From: an uncultured Bacteroidales bacterium
Lineage (GTDB): Bacteria > Bacteroidota > Bacteroidia > Bacteroidales > P3
Direction: 5' to 3'
Length of the DNA stretch: 64,000 bases
Assembly (NCBI GenBank): GCA_947167075.1
Contig: CAMVGR010000001.1
Location: forward strand, 62,001-126,000
The notes beneath the pieces were generated by a model that was not told the DNA's origin, did no database searches, and saw only the letters and a program-made list of their open reading frames with translations. The position numbers and the translations under genes are program-made. Every line of letters begins with the position of its first letter. Positions within the stretch are counted from its first letter, which is position 1. Shown here one piece after another: positions 30,631-39,407 of this stretch.

Positions 30631-31524
30631 ATGACAACAAGAAAACAAGAATCATTCCTAAAAAAACACCCGTGGGTGCTTCATCTCTTGATAATGCTAG
30701 GTATCAGTATTGTGTTGCTGATACTGGTATTTCAGTTTATTAGAATCTATGCTCGACAGGGAGAAGAATACGAACTACCGGAAATGATAGGCCGTAATAT
30801 TAGTGATCTTCAGGCTGACAATCCTATTGAACTCGATGTGGTGATTGTGGATTCCATATATAGGCCGGGAGAGGAAGGGGGTACGATTCTCACCCAATCC
30901 CCTAAAGGTGGTACTATGATTAAGAAGGGTCGCAAGGTGTACTTTACCATTACGGCCTATACCCCCGAGGATGCCGTTCTCCCAGAACTGGCTGGACTAA
31001 CGGTGAGACAGGCTGTGAGCGAACTCATCAACAATGGCCTTCAGGTGGGTAAACTGAAGTTTGTGGACGATCCCTATAAGAACAATGTCATCGATCAGAG
31101 CAGCAAAGGCAAAACCATCTATGCAGGCCAACAAATAGAACGCGGCACGGTGGTCGACCTCGTCGTGGGACTCGGCGACGGAACAGGACGTAGCATCGTC
31201 CCCTTTGTGATCGGCAAAACTCCTGACCGAGCTCGACGCGACATCTTGTCGGCCTCGCTCAATGTTGGTCGCGAGCATTTCAGCGGCGTGAAGAACAGGC
31301 AGTCTGCTGTGGTATATCGCCAAGAGCCCGACTATACAGGTGCCTTACAATACCCCTACGGCACATCTGTAGACTTGTGGTATGCAGACCCCGAGTCGAT
31401 CGACGTGGAGAAGATGGTACGTGAGTTCAAGGTGGACTCCTCGAAGATAGACGACCCCAACCTTATCGATGATGGCCGTCCATCGCCCGAACAAATAGAA
31501 GAGAACGACGATTGGGCATGGTAA
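30631..31524 (+). CDS. PASTA domain membrane protein
   Basis: 297 residues. A cytoplasmic N-terminus, one membrane segment at about 17-39 (LHLLIMLGISIVLLILVFQF), then three PASTA domains at about 48-112 (LPEMIGRNISDL), 115-183 (LPELAGLTVRQAVSEL) and 190-260 (VPFVIGKTPDRARRDIL). The C-terminal tail is acidic. Family knowledge: PASTA domains bind peptidoglycan or lipid II-like ligands in Ser/Thr kinases and PBPs, but here no kinase or transpeptidase is attached. It is a common neighbour of rluD in Bacteroidales. Role in cell wall sensing or assembly is inference. Its end overlaps the next gene by 7 bases. Confidence 0.88.
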   Translation: MTTRKQESFLKKHPWVLHLLIMLGISIVLLILVFQFIRIYARQGEEYELPEMIGRNISDLQADNPIELDVVIVDSIYRPGEEGGTILTQSPKGGTMIKKGRKVYFTITAYTPEDAVLPELAGLTVRQAVSELINNGLQVGKLKFVDDPYKNNVIDQSSKGKTIYAGQQIERGTVVDLVVGLGDGTGRSIVPFVIGKTPDRARRDILSASLNVGREHFSGVKNRQSAVVYRQEPDYTGALQYPYGTSVDLWYADPESIDVEKMVREFKVDSSKIDDPNLIDDGRPSPEQIEENDDWAW

Positions 31525-33380
31525 AAAAGACATTCATAGTAATCATTCTCCTAGCACAGTGGGTGGCATCCGCCCAGGAGATATTACTGCCTCTCGAATG
31601 CATGCCGAACAAGAAACAACTCCTCGTCAAGCAAAGCGAGGCATCGGTTGCCATTCCCTTTTTTGACGATTTCGCCTCGCTGGGACTTTCTTCCACATTG
31701 TGGTGCACTACGGGTGGTGTCACTGTCGGGCAGGATGTCAGCCCCCTTGCCCCCACTATAGGTGTGGCCACCCTCGATGCAATCGGCAGCGACGGACTGC
31801 TCTACCCATCGGCAAACACACAAGGCTTTTATGCCGATACACTCTGCTCCAGACCGATCCGACTCGACAGCCTGAGCGTTGGCGATTCGGTGGTATTCAG
31901 TTTCTACTGGCTTCCGGGAGGCGGCTTCGGCAACCTGTGGGAGCGTGTGGGTGACACCCCAGATCAGAACGATTCTCTATACCTCGACTTCTACAGTCCG
32001 GTCGACAGTAGTTGGACTACAGTGTGGAGTGTGGGAGGCATCGACGTAGACAGCCTTATTGCACATACTGGCAACAGCTGGCAGTATGTCTCCATCGCTC
32101 TTACCAACCCTATATGGTTCGACAGCACTTTCCGCTTTCGATTCCGCAATACGGCTTCGCTTGAGGACTCCCCCAAGGCGGGTAAGTCTGGCAACTGCGA
32201 CTATTGGCATCTGGACTATATTGTGCTTGATAAAAACCGCAATACTACCACCTCTGGCCTGTCCCACGATGTGGCGTTTGCCGCCCCAGCCCCGTCAATG
32301 CTAAACCATTATCGTGCTATGCCTTTTCGCCAGTATTCTGCCGACGATATGGCGGCCAATCTGAGCCTTTCCATCACCAATCTGTACAATTCAACCCTGG
32401 CATCGCACTATACTTATCAGGTCATCGATTCGGAGGGAACCCCTGTGTCGTCCTACGACGGGGGATTTGAGAATATCGACCCGCACTATCCCGACGGTGG
32501 TTATCAGACCGTATCGACGCACGCTACTCCCCCCGTCGAGTCGGCTTTTCCAGAGATGAATGCAAGCACTACATACACTGTGCTGCACATCGTGAAAGAA
32601 GGCACCTCGGGCGACGAATTCCCCAACAACGACACTGTACGATACACCCAGGTGTTCGACAACTATTATGCTTACGACGACGGTACCTCGGAGAATGGCT
32701 ATGGACTCACCTCCACCGCCTCACAGCTCTATCTCGCTTACCGATTCGACCTAAATCAGACAGATACCCTCACGGCAGTGGACATCTTCTTCAACTCCAC
32801 ACTCGACGGACAGAACGAGACCATCCCCTTCTATATCACTGTGTGGAATCAGGAAGACGGACATCCTGGCACCGAGATCTATCGCGACGAGGCTCGCCGC
32901 TATCCTCAGGCAGGCTCGTTCCATCGCTACATATTGGAACATCCCGTCATCCTCGACAATACCATCTATGTGGGCTTCGTACAGTCGGGCAACAACTTTA
33001 TCAACCTCGGTTTCGACCGCTCGCTGAATACCTCAGACCGCATCTGGTATCTCACTGGCACCGAATGGCAACACAGTATTTTGAGTGGCTCGTTGCTGCT
33101 CCGTCCTTGTTTTGGCACTGCTGCCATGGCAGGTCTCGACGACGTGCAGCACGAACATGTGCAGCTTGCTGTGTCGCCCAATCCTACCTCATCCTTGCTC
33201 TATATCGAGCATCTACAGCCTGGGTCTTTGATCGAGCTTTTCAACTCCCACGGCCACCGGTGCCTCTCCTCGAACGCCACCCCCATCGATGTTCGCCCAT
33301 TGCCCAGCGGACTCTATCTTCTGCGTGTCACCACTCCGCAGGGTGAATCCAACATAATCAAGATCATTATCCAACACTGA
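31518..33380 (+). CDS. T9SS type A cargo protein, unknown function
   Basis: About 620 residues. The start is taken at ATG 31518 (MVKKTFIVIILLAQWVASAQ, a signal peptide), six bases inside a longer TTG-initiated frame. The N-terminal part has a jelly-roll-like domain (FFDDFAS ... SFYWLPGGGFGN ... WHLDYIVLDKNRN), as in MAM/concanavalin-like T9SS proteins. A middle domain carries YDDGTSENGYGL ... AYRFDLNQTDTLTAVDIFF, then the C-terminal type A sorting domain (VSPNPTSSLLYIEH ... SGLYLLRVTTPQGESNIIKIIIQ). Predicted to be exported across the outer membrane. It sits between PASTA and rluD genes, only 3 bases ahead of rluD. Confidence 0.88.
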   Translation: MVKKTFIVIILLAQWVASAQEILLPLECMPNKKQLLVKQSEASVAIPFFDDFASLGLSSTLWCTTGGVTVGQDVSPLAPTIGVATLDAIGSDGLLYPSANTQGFYADTLCSRPIRLDSLSVGDSVVFSFYWLPGGGFGNLWERVGDTPDQNDSLYLDFYSPVDSSWTTVWSVGGIDVDSLIAHTGNSWQYVSIALTNPIWFDSTFRFRFRNTASLEDSPKAGKSGNCDYWHLDYIVLDKNRNTTTSGLSHDVAFAAPAPSMLNHYRAMPFRQYSADDMAANLSLSITNLYNSTLASHYTYQVIDSEGTPVSSYDGGFENIDPHYPDGGYQTVSTHATPPVESAFPEMNASTTYTVLHIVKEGTSGDEFPNNDTVRYTQVFDNYYAYDDGTSENGYGLTSTASQLYLAYRFDLNQTDTLTAVDIFFNSTLDGQNETIPFYITVWNQEDGHPGTEIYRDEARRYPQAGSFHRYILEHPVILDNTIYVGFVQSGNNFINLGFDRSLNTSDRIWYLTGTEWQHSILSGSLLLRPCFGTAAMAGLDDVQHEHVQLAVSPNPTSSLLYIEHLQPGSLIELFNSHGHRCLSSNATPIDVRPLPSGLYLLRVTTPQGESNIIKIIIQH

Positions 33381-33383
33381 ACT

Positions 33384-34385
33384 ATGGCAGACGACCCAGA
33401 ACTGGAACAACAAGAACAAGACCTATATGAGCACCATCGTTTCGAGGTAGACCGAGGACAAGAACCCATGCGCCTCGACCAGTATCTGCAGATGAGGCTG
33501 CAGGGCATCTCTCGCAATCGGGTACAAATGGCTGTCGAGGCCGAGTGTGTCCGTGTGAACGAACAGAAAACCAAGTGTAGCTATAAGGTGAAGCCGCTCG
33601 ATGTCATCACCATACTGCTCCCCGAGCCGCTACACGAATTCGAACTGGCACCAGAAAATATACCCCTTGATATTGTATACGAAGACGACGATGTGGCCGT
33701 AGTAGACAAGCCTGCTGGCTTGGTAGTGCATCCAGGCGTGGGCAACTATACTGGCACATTGCTCAATGGTCTCGTCTATCGTTATCCTACCCCTTATCTG
33801 GTGCACCGTATCGACAAAGACACCAGCGGGCTTCTGCTTGTGGCGAAAAACGAGGAGTCGCAGACCAAACTGGCACGCCAGTTCTTCTACCATACCATCG
33901 AGAGGGTATACAATGCCCTTGTATGGGGCGATTTTGAGGCCGACGACGGCACTGTCGATGCCAACCTCGCCCGCTCGCCCCACGACCGGCGCATTATGGC
34001 AGTGTGCGACAGCGACCATGGGAAAAATGCCATCACCCATTGGCATGTCCTCGAGCGGTTTGGCTATGTGACCCTGATCGAGTGTCGTCTGGAGACGGGT
34101 CGTACACATCAGATACGTGCCCACATGCGTTACCTCGGTCACCCCCTGTTCAGCGATGCCTCCTATGGCGGCAATGCTATATTGAAGGGTGTCACCTTTA
34201 GCAAATACAAGCAGTTTGTTTCCAACTGTTTCGACATTCTTCCCCGTCAGGCTCTGCATGCACGGGTGCTCGGCTTCGAGCATCCTCAAAGCGGAAAGCA
34301 TCTGCACTTCGAGAGTCCACTCCCCCCCGATTTCTCCATGTGCCTCGACAAGTGGCGCTCCTACGCCTCCAATCGCACTATGTAG
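33384..34385 (+). CDS. rluD: 23S rRNA pseudouridine synthase RluD family
   Basis: RluA-family pseudouridine synthase, expected to modify 23S rRNA helix 69 positions (1911/1915/1917). Visible: N-terminal S4 RNA-binding domain (about 29-90: RLDQYLQMRLQGISRNRVQ), catalytic motif HRIDKDTSG at 141-149 with Asp144, ETGRTHQIRAHMRYLGHPL, and DILPRQALHARVLGFEHP. Length of 333 residues is normal. Its start lies 3 bases after the cargo gene stop. Paralogue distinction (RluD versus RluC) rests on the S4 domain plus overall similarity. Confidence 0.93.
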   Translation: MADDPELEQQEQDLYEHHRFEVDRGQEPMRLDQYLQMRLQGISRNRVQMAVEAECVRVNEQKTKCSYKVKPLDVITILLPEPLHEFELAPENIPLDIVYEDDDVAVVDKPAGLVVHPGVGNYTGTLLNGLVYRYPTPYLVHRIDKDTSGLLLVAKNEESQTKLARQFFYHTIERVYNALVWGDFEADDGTVDANLARSPHDRRIMAVCDSDHGKNAITHWHVLERFGYVTLIECRLETGRTHQIRAHMRYLGHPLFSDASYGGNAILKGVTFSKYKQFVSNCFDILPRQALHARVLGFEHPQSGKHLHFESPLPPDFSMCLDKWRSYASNRTM

Positions 34386-34460
34386 CCTGTGTTTCTGCCT
34401 GCTGCTCGGGCAGCCACGAGGGTGCACAAACTATAGATGCTCCGACATTGGTCCGTGACG

Positions 34461-34526
34461 ACACGGTCATGTACGGTTCATGTACGGTTCATGTACGGAG
34501 GAAGTACGGTGTTGATACGAAGAAGG
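34461..34526. repeat. 11-bp iteron array, family A, locus 2
   Basis: Units at 34472-34482 and 34483-34493 (tacggttcatg, identical), 34494-34504 (tacggaggaag), 34505-34515 (tacggtgttga), and a weaker tacgaagaagg. A partial unit cacggtcatg precedes. Located between the convergent ends of rluD and wbpD. Same unit order as 27071-27125. Confidence 0.85.
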
Positions 34527-34591
34527 GGTTGACTTACAGTGTGTTGCGAACGATGTGTGACGCTGTATTGTTGATTTTCAACGAGTTGCGA

Positions 34592-35161
34592 TTATGGTAG
34601 AATTGCCAGTGTGTCGCCGTGTTCCGTATATTTACGTCCGCACGAGCATACAAGGTCTTTACCCAGTCGGCGGCCACATTCGCACACCCATCCGATGCGT
34701 CGTGCGGGTACGCCTGCCACGAGTGCATAGTCGGGCACGTCGTGGGTTACCACGGCTCCGGCGGCTATCATGGCCGAGCGTCCGATGGTGTGTCCACACA
34801 CTATTGTGGCGTTGGCTCCGATGGAGGCTCCTTCTCTGACAAGAGTGGGTGCGTAGACCCCGTGCACGGGGAAGTGAGCCCGTGGAGTGGTGACATTGGT
34901 GAAGACACACGAGGGGCCACAGAAGACATTGTCTTCGAGCGTCACACCTTCGTATATGCTCACATTGTTCTGTATGCGAACGCCATCGCCGATATGCACA
35001 CGGCAACCGACATTGACATTTTGCCCAAACGAGCAGTCTTTGCCTATGCGAGCTCCGCTCTGTATGTGGCAGAAATGCCATATCTTGGTTCCATCGCCAA
35101 TGGCTACATCGTCGTCGACGTAGGACGATGGATGGATGAAGTATTTATTGTTTGTGTCCAT
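34592..35161 (-). CDS. wbpD: UDP-2-acetamido-3-amino-2,3-dideoxy-D-glucuronate N-acetyltransferase (WbpD-like)
   Basis: Left-handed parallel beta-helix acetyltransferase of 189 residues. Hexapeptide repeats from residue 10 ([19 protein letters not shown]) to about 150 ([26 protein letters not shown]), then a short Cys-rich tail ([21 protein letters not shown]) with four Cys that may bind zinc. The IWHFCHI and [14 protein letters not shown] segments are characteristic of WbpD/WlbB. Predicted reaction: acetyl-CoA-dependent N-acetylation of the 3-amino group. It overlaps wbpE by 17 bases. Last gene of the T9SS/Wbp series. Confidence 0.87.
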   Translation of the reverse strand: MDTNNKYFIHPSSYVDDDVAIGDGTKIWHFCHIQSGARIGKDCSFGQNVNVGCRVHIGDGVRIQNNVSIYEGVTLEDNVFCGPSCVFTNVTTPRAHFPVHGVYAPTLVREGASIGANATIVCGHTIGRSAMIAAGAVVTHDVPDYALVAGVPARRIGWVCECGRRLGKDLVCSCGRKYTEHGDTLAILP

Positions 35162-36290
35162 TCTTAGAGTAGAAATCGATGATGGTTTCGGCTATTGTTT
35201 GTTGCTGATCGGAGGTGAGTTCGGTGTGCATCGGCAGCGAAAGCACCTGGGTGCACAGCTGTTCGGTGACGGGGAGCGGGGTGGCTGCACGACCGACCGA
35301 CAGGAATGCCTTCTGATGATGCAGCGGAAGGGGATAGTAGACCATAGAGGGGATTTGGTGGTCGGCCAGATATTGGCGCAGAGCGTCGCGTTGCCCGTCG
35401 GGGACTTGTACGGTGTATTGATGGTAGACGTGGCTACTACGCGGATGTTCGATTGGGAGAATGAGTGGTGTGGAAGCTAGCAGGCGGTTGTAGCGGCAGG
35501 CGGCCTCGCGACGAGCAGCGATGTAGGATTTGATATGGCGAAGCTTCACTTCGAGAATGGCAGCCTGCAGTGCATCGAGTCGCGAGTTGCATCCCACTAT
35601 CGAATGGTGGTATTTCTCGGCTTGTCCGTGGTTGGCTATCATCCTGATGCGTGTGGCTAGGTCGGGGTCTGCAGCAAACAAGGCACCACCATCGCCGTAG
35701 CATCCAAGATTTTTGGAGGGGAAGAAGGAGGTGCATCCGATGTCGCCCATGGTGCCTGTCATTGCACGATGGCCGTCGGAGAAGAGATAGTCGGCACCGA
35801 TGGCTTGTGCATTGTCTTCGACAATGTAGAGATGATGAGCTCGAGCAAGGTCGAGAATGGGCTCCATATCACAGCTTTGTCCGAACAAGTGCACGGGGAT
35901 GATGGCACGAGTGCGCGGGGTGATAGCAGGGGCGATGAGCTCGGCAGTGGTGTTGAATGTGGCTGGATCGACATCGACCATAACGGGGGTGAGGCCGAGA
36001 AGTGCAATGACTTCGGCGGAGGCTACATAGGTGAAAGAGGGCACTATCACCTCGTCGCCAGGGTGCAGCTGCAGAGCCATCAGCGCTATCTGCAGTGCGT
36101 CGGTACCGTTGGCACAACTAATAGTGTGTGGGCAGGATAGGTATTCCGACAGTTGGCTTTCGAAGTGCCTGACGTGTTCGCCCCCGATGAAGGTAGTGTT
36201 GTCTAGCACATCGTGGATGGCATTGTCGATGTCTGTTTTGATCTTGTCGTATTGACCTCGAAGGTCTACCATTCTGATGGTGTCGCTCAT
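35145..36290 (-). CDS. wbpE: UDP-2-acetamido-2-deoxy-3-oxo-D-glucuronate aminotransferase (WbpE/PorR-like)
   Basis: PLP-dependent DegT/DnrJ/EryC1/StrS aminotransferase, 381 residues. PLP lysine is Lys193 in [16 protein letters not shown]; the Asp/Gln pair is in [10 protein letters not shown] (about 158-166); the family Ser/Gly loop is [12 protein letters not shown] at 59-70. Predicted to aminate the 3-keto sugar produced by WbpB using glutamate. The P. gingivalis homologue PorR is needed for A-LPS and for correct anchoring of T9SS cargo (established). Placed 31 bases after wbpB and overlapping wbpD, which supports one pathway. Confidence 0.9.
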   Translation of the reverse strand: MSDTIRMVDLRGQYDKIKTDIDNAIHDVLDNTTFIGGEHVRHFESQLSEYLSCPHTISCANGTDALQIALMALQLHPGDEVIVPSFTYVASAEVIALLGLTPVMVDVDPATFNTTAELIAPAITPRTRAIIPVHLFGQSCDMEPILDLARAHHLYIVEDNAQAIGADYLFSDGHRAMTGTMGDIGCTSFFPSKNLGCYGDGGALFAADPDLATRIRMIANHGQAEKYHHSIVGCNSRLDALQAAILEVKLRHIKSYIAARREAACRYNRLLASTPLILPIEHPRSSHVYHQYTVQVPDGQRDALRQYLADHQIPSMVYYPLPLHHQKAFLSVGRAATPLPVTEQLCTQVLSLPMHTELTSDQQQTIAETIIDFYSKNGHKQ

Positions 36291-36341
36291 AGGGTGGGTC
36301 GAATTGATGTTCGAAAGGGGGGGGATGGCGGTGTGGGGGTG

Positions 36342-37322
36342 TTAGTATTTCATATCGTCCCATCCGAAGGGATGTCTGTCTAGCGGCAGACGTGCCAGGG
36401 GATGGTAATCGCCTTGGAGACCGATGGGTGTGGAGTGACGTATGTCGCTCACTATCTGTATGCATGGGCGTGCCTCGTTGATACGGAATCCTCGACCTGC
36501 CAGTATCTCGCTGTAGCTCTTGGTGTGTAGCTCGGTGAATCCTTGGCTGAATTCAAATTCCTCGCCATCGATATTGAGTGTACGGTAGGTTTTCTTCTCG
36601 CCCTGCACGGCATTGGGGGGGAGACACTTGCTGTTGATGCTCAGAAAGTAACGCACTCGTGCTTGCCGCAGTTCGAGATAACCGGCCACACGGTCATGAC
36701 TCATCACATGGACAATGTTTTTCTGCACGGGGCCAAAGATCCATTGTAGCATATCGTAGAAGTGGACTCCGATGTTGGTGGCCACTCCGCCGCTCTTGTG
36801 CACATCGCCTTTCCACGAGGCATAGTACCACTTGCCACGGGAGGTGATGTAGGTGAGGTCGACATCGTAGACTTTGTCTTTGGGGCCAGAGTCTACCTTG
36901 CGTTTCAACGCTATAATGCTGTCGTGGAGTCGCAGTTGCAGGATAGTGTAGGCTTGATGTCCGGTTTGTTGTTCTACTTCCAGAAGGTTGTCGATATTGT
37001 GCGGGTTAAGCACCAAGGGCTTCTCGCATATCACGTTGGTGCCTAGACGCAGACCGTAGCGAATGAAGGCGTCGTGGGTATAGTTGGGTGTGCAGATGGA
37101 GAACCAGTTGATTGGATCTCCGGTTTGCTGTTTCTTGGTACAATAGCGGTCGAATAGTTCGTGCTCGGTAAAAAAGTAGCAGTCTGGAAACGAGGAGTCG
37201 AGCCTTCCAACGGAGTCGAAATGGTCGTAGGCTGCCACCAGTGTGTTTCCTGTATCGGCAATTGCTTTGATGTGTCGCGGTGCGATATAGCCTGCGGCAC
37301 CGACAAGTACGAAGTTTTGCAT
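36342..37322 (-). CDS. wbpB: UDP-N-acetyl-2-amino-2-deoxyglucuronate dehydrogenase (WbpB-like)
   Basis: Gfo/Idh/MocA-family NAD-dependent oxidoreductase that oxidises C3 of UDP-GlcNAcA. Visible: Rossmann motif FVLVGAAGYIAPRHIKAI near the N-terminus, the family EKP motif in VICEKPLVLNP, GGVATNIGVHFYDML, and SRGKWYYASWKGD, which is typical of WbpB/WlbA. ATG 37322 (MQNFVLVG) is preferred over the TTG at 37337, which overlaps the wbpI stop. About 326 residues, normal. It lies 11 bases after wbpI and 51 before wbpE. Confidence 0.9.
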   Translation of the reverse strand: MQNFVLVGAAGYIAPRHIKAIADTGNTLVAAYDHFDSVGRLDSSFPDCYFFTEHELFDRYCTKKQQTGDPINWFSICTPNYTHDAFIRYGLRLGTNVICEKPLVLNPHNIDNLLEVEQQTGHQAYTILQLRLHDSIIALKRKVDSGPKDKVYDVDLTYITSRGKWYYASWKGDVHKSGGVATNIGVHFYDMLQWIFGPVQKNIVHVMSHDRVAGYLELRQARVRYFLSINSKCLPPNAVQGEKKTYRTLNIDGEEFEFSQGFTELHTKSYSEILAGRGFRINEARPCIQIVSDIRHSTPIGLQGDYHPLARLPLDRHPFGWDDMKY

Positions 37323-37333
37323 GGGGATATTGT

Positions 37334-38452
37334 TCAATAGTTGATGATATGTTCTGCTATGATTTCGGCTGCATGCCCATCTCCGAATAGCGGTGGATAG
37401 TGGGGCTGAGCGGCCTGGATACGTTCAAAGGCATCGATAAGACTGTCGGATTCTGTATCAGTGAGAATGGCAGCTTGCTGTTCGACGATTTCAATCCATT
37501 CGGTTTCATGCCTCAACACTAGGCAGGGTTTGTGAAAGAAGTAGGCCTCTTTCTGTACACCGCCACTGTCTGTAATGATCATACAGGCACCCTGTTCGAG
37601 GGCAAGCATCTGAAGATAGCTTGCGGGGGGGATGGCACGCAGGTGGCTGTGGGTGGACTGGATGTAGTGTTGCAGGGATTGTGATATGCGCGGGTGGGCA
37701 GGTATGATAATGGGAATGCCACTATGCTTGCTTAAGATGTCGAGCGAGGCGAAGAGGCTGTCGCGTTTATCGGTGTTGTCGGTGTTGAAATCGCGATGGA
37801 TGGTAGCCAGCATATAGGGAATGCCGTCGAGTCCTAGGCTGGACAATGCAGTGCTGTGCTTTGCCTGTGCTCCGTAGTGAATTGCATTGTCGAGCATGAT
37901 GTCGCCCGACAGGATGGCTTCTCGACCTTTCCTTTGCTCGCCGAATTGGGTGGGGGAGTGGATTAACCCTTCGCGGGCTAGGTTTTGCATGGCTGTTTGG
38001 GTGGGAGCAAAGCAGATGTTGGCAAAATGGTCTGCAACGATACGATTCTGCTCCTCGGGCATGGGCATATAGTGCGATCGAAGGCCCGCCTCGATATGGA
38101 ATAAGGGTATCTGAAGACGGCACGTGGCAAGAGCTCCTGCCAATGTAGAATTGGTGTCGCCGTAGATGACAACTCCGTCTGGTTTTTCTTGTTTCAAGAT
38201 GTCGGTGATCCCCTCGATCATATGGGCTATTTGCCATGCTTGGTCGCCCGATCCTACGTTGAGATTGAATGTGGGAATGGGTATGTTCATCTCTCCAAAG
38301 AATACGTCGCTCATTAGTGTGTCGTAGTGCTGGCCAGTGTGTAGAATACGTTCGCAGACCTCATAGGAGTAGGAGGTGCGGAGTATTCGTGAGAGAGCTG
38401 CTGCCTTAATGATTTGGGGGCGGGCTCCGATGATGGTAATGATGTTAAGCAT
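37334..38452 (-). CDS. wbpI: UDP-N-acetylglucosamine 2-epimerase family protein (WbpI-like)
   Basis: Non-hydrolysing UDP-sugar 2-epimerase, about 372 residues. The N-terminal GARPQIIKAAALSRI resembles WbpI (acting on UDP-2,3-diacetamido-glucuronate) more than WecB, which usually has GTRPE(A)IK. Other family marks: HTGQHYD, VYGDTNSTLAGA-type segment (VVIYGDTNSTLAGA), HIEAGLRS, PEEQNRIVADH, TDSGGVQKEAYF. The start at ATG 38452 shares one base with the gldN2 stop (TAATG), indicating translational coupling; a longer in-frame version to 38464 exists. Predicted product is UDP-2,3-diacetamido-mannuronate. Assignment to the diacetamido substrate rests on the N-terminal motif and on wbpB, wbpE and wbpD being neighbours. 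Confidence 0.82.
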   Translation of the reverse strand: MLNIITIIGARPQIIKAAALSRILRTSYSYEVCERILHTGQHYDTLMSDVFFGEMNIPIPTFNLNVGSGDQAWQIAHMIEGITDILKQEKPDGVVIYGDTNSTLAGALATCRLQIPLFHIEAGLRSHYMPMPEEQNRIVADHFANICFAPTQTAMQNLAREGLIHSPTQFGEQRKGREAILSGDIMLDNAIHYGAQAKHSTALSSLGLDGIPYMLATIHRDFNTDNTDKRDSLFASLDILSKHSGIPIIIPAHPRISQSLQHYIQSTHSHLRAIPPASYLQMLALEQGACMIITDSGGVQKEAYFFHKPCLVLRHETEWIEIVEQQAAILTDTESDSLIDAFERIQAAQPHYPPLFGDGHAAEIIAEHIINY

Positions 38453-39327
38453 TAGTAGTCCCAAATATCGTTTTCAATGTCATACAATTTGTCTTCGATG
38501 TTTTCCGATTCCAATATGGCATCGTCGCCCGTGGCATAATCTCGTACTTTGCGTGAATAGATGTTGCTTTCTCTTGTCACGTATGCGTTGTAGTATTGGG
38601 AAAGGAAAATCCAGTCCCATGAGGGTTGCCCGACAATGTTGTTTTCATTTATGTAGGCTGAGTAACGGGCCAAAACTCGCCTTACGGATGGATTCTGCAT
38701 AGGTACCCAGAAGAGTGGTAGCAGTCCAAGGTAGATTTCCTCTTCGGTGTTGGCGAATTTGTGGTAGGTCTGTTTCAGTGGTGCTAAAGCCAATCGTCGA
38801 GATTCCATTCGGGTGTCTTGTTTCCCTATAAACCAAGCCTCACGGATAGAATACTGTAGTATTTCCGCTCCATCGAATTCGCGTGGACGAATGATGGTCT
38901 GGTATTCTTCATTATCATCGTCATCGTATCCAATTTCGAGAAGTATGGTGTCGGCTTTCGTATATCGCTTGACAAACTCTTCGTTGTCGATCGGAATTGT
39001 CAACGCATCATCTTCGTAGATAGGAATCAATCCTTCCGCCATTGCATCCCATAAGATGTAAGCTAGGCTCTTTTTTCCGGAGGGATCTGGATTCTCGATG
39101 GGAAAGTAAAAGAATTGGTTGTAGGCTTCGTGCAGGTCAATCGTTTTCCATAAGATGGTTCTCCACACTATATCAGTCTCTCGTAGGTAGGGATAGGGGA
39201 GAGGCCTACGCTGTTTTTCGATGGTATGTACTGAAAAGTCCGTGCTGGAAATGTCATTATCATCCTGAGCCCTACAGATAATTGGGGGCAAAAGAAGTAG
39301 TATGATTATGACATGTAGTATCTTCAT
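38452..39327 (-). CDS. Second GldN/PorN-family T9SS protein
   Basis: 291 residues with signal peptide (MKILHVIIILLLLPPIICRAQ). It shares with the upstream GldN the blocks DIVWRTILWKTIDL, NQFFYFPIENP, ALTIP, IGKQDTR, FWVPM, YVTRESN and DDAILESENIEDKLYDIENDIWDY, so it is a paralogue. Family knowledge: GldN/PorN forms the periplasmic ring with lipoprotein GldK under the outer membrane. F. johnsoniae also has two copies (GldN, GldO) and P. gingivalis one. Here the sequences have diverged widely between the blocks. A strong hairpin sits 8 bases before the ATG. Its stop overlaps the wbpI start. Confidence 0.88.
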   Translation of the reverse strand: MKILHVIIILLLLPPIICRAQDDNDISSTDFSVHTIEKQRRPLPYPYLRETDIVWRTILWKTIDLHEAYNQFFYFPIENPDPSGKKSLAYILWDAMAEGLIPIYEDDALTIPIDNEEFVKRYTKADTILLEIGYDDDDNEEYQTIIRPREFDGAEILQYSIREAWFIGKQDTRMESRRLALAPLKQTYHKFANTEEEIYLGLLPLFWVPMQNPSVRRVLARYSAYINENNIVGQPSWDWIFLSQYYNAYVTRESNIYSRKVRDYATGDDAILESENIEDKLYDIENDIWDY

Positions 39328-39334
39328 AAAGAAA

Positions 39335-39384
39335 AGAGTTAGCAGGTATACCTATTTCGACAGGTATTATTACCAGCTAACTCT
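39335..39384 (-). promoter_or_regulatory. Hairpin between gldN and the second gldN gene
   Basis: AGAGTTAGC at 39335-39343 pairs perfectly with GCTAACTCT at 39376-39384; an inner stem AGGTAT/ATACCT can also form. On the minus strand the 3' foot is followed by TTTCTTTAT and then directly by the ATG at 39327. It could act as a leaky terminator, an RNA-processing site or a translational gate for the downstream gldN2-wbp genes. Confidence 0.6.
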
Positions 39385-39407
39385 AATTATTGTTTTTGTA
39401 TATGGGA

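Noticed and set aside
37334..38452. Plain WecB function (UDP-ManNAc for a general polysaccharide)
   Set aside because: Not fully excluded, but the GARPQ motif and the wbpB-wbpE-wbpD neighbours fit WbpI better.
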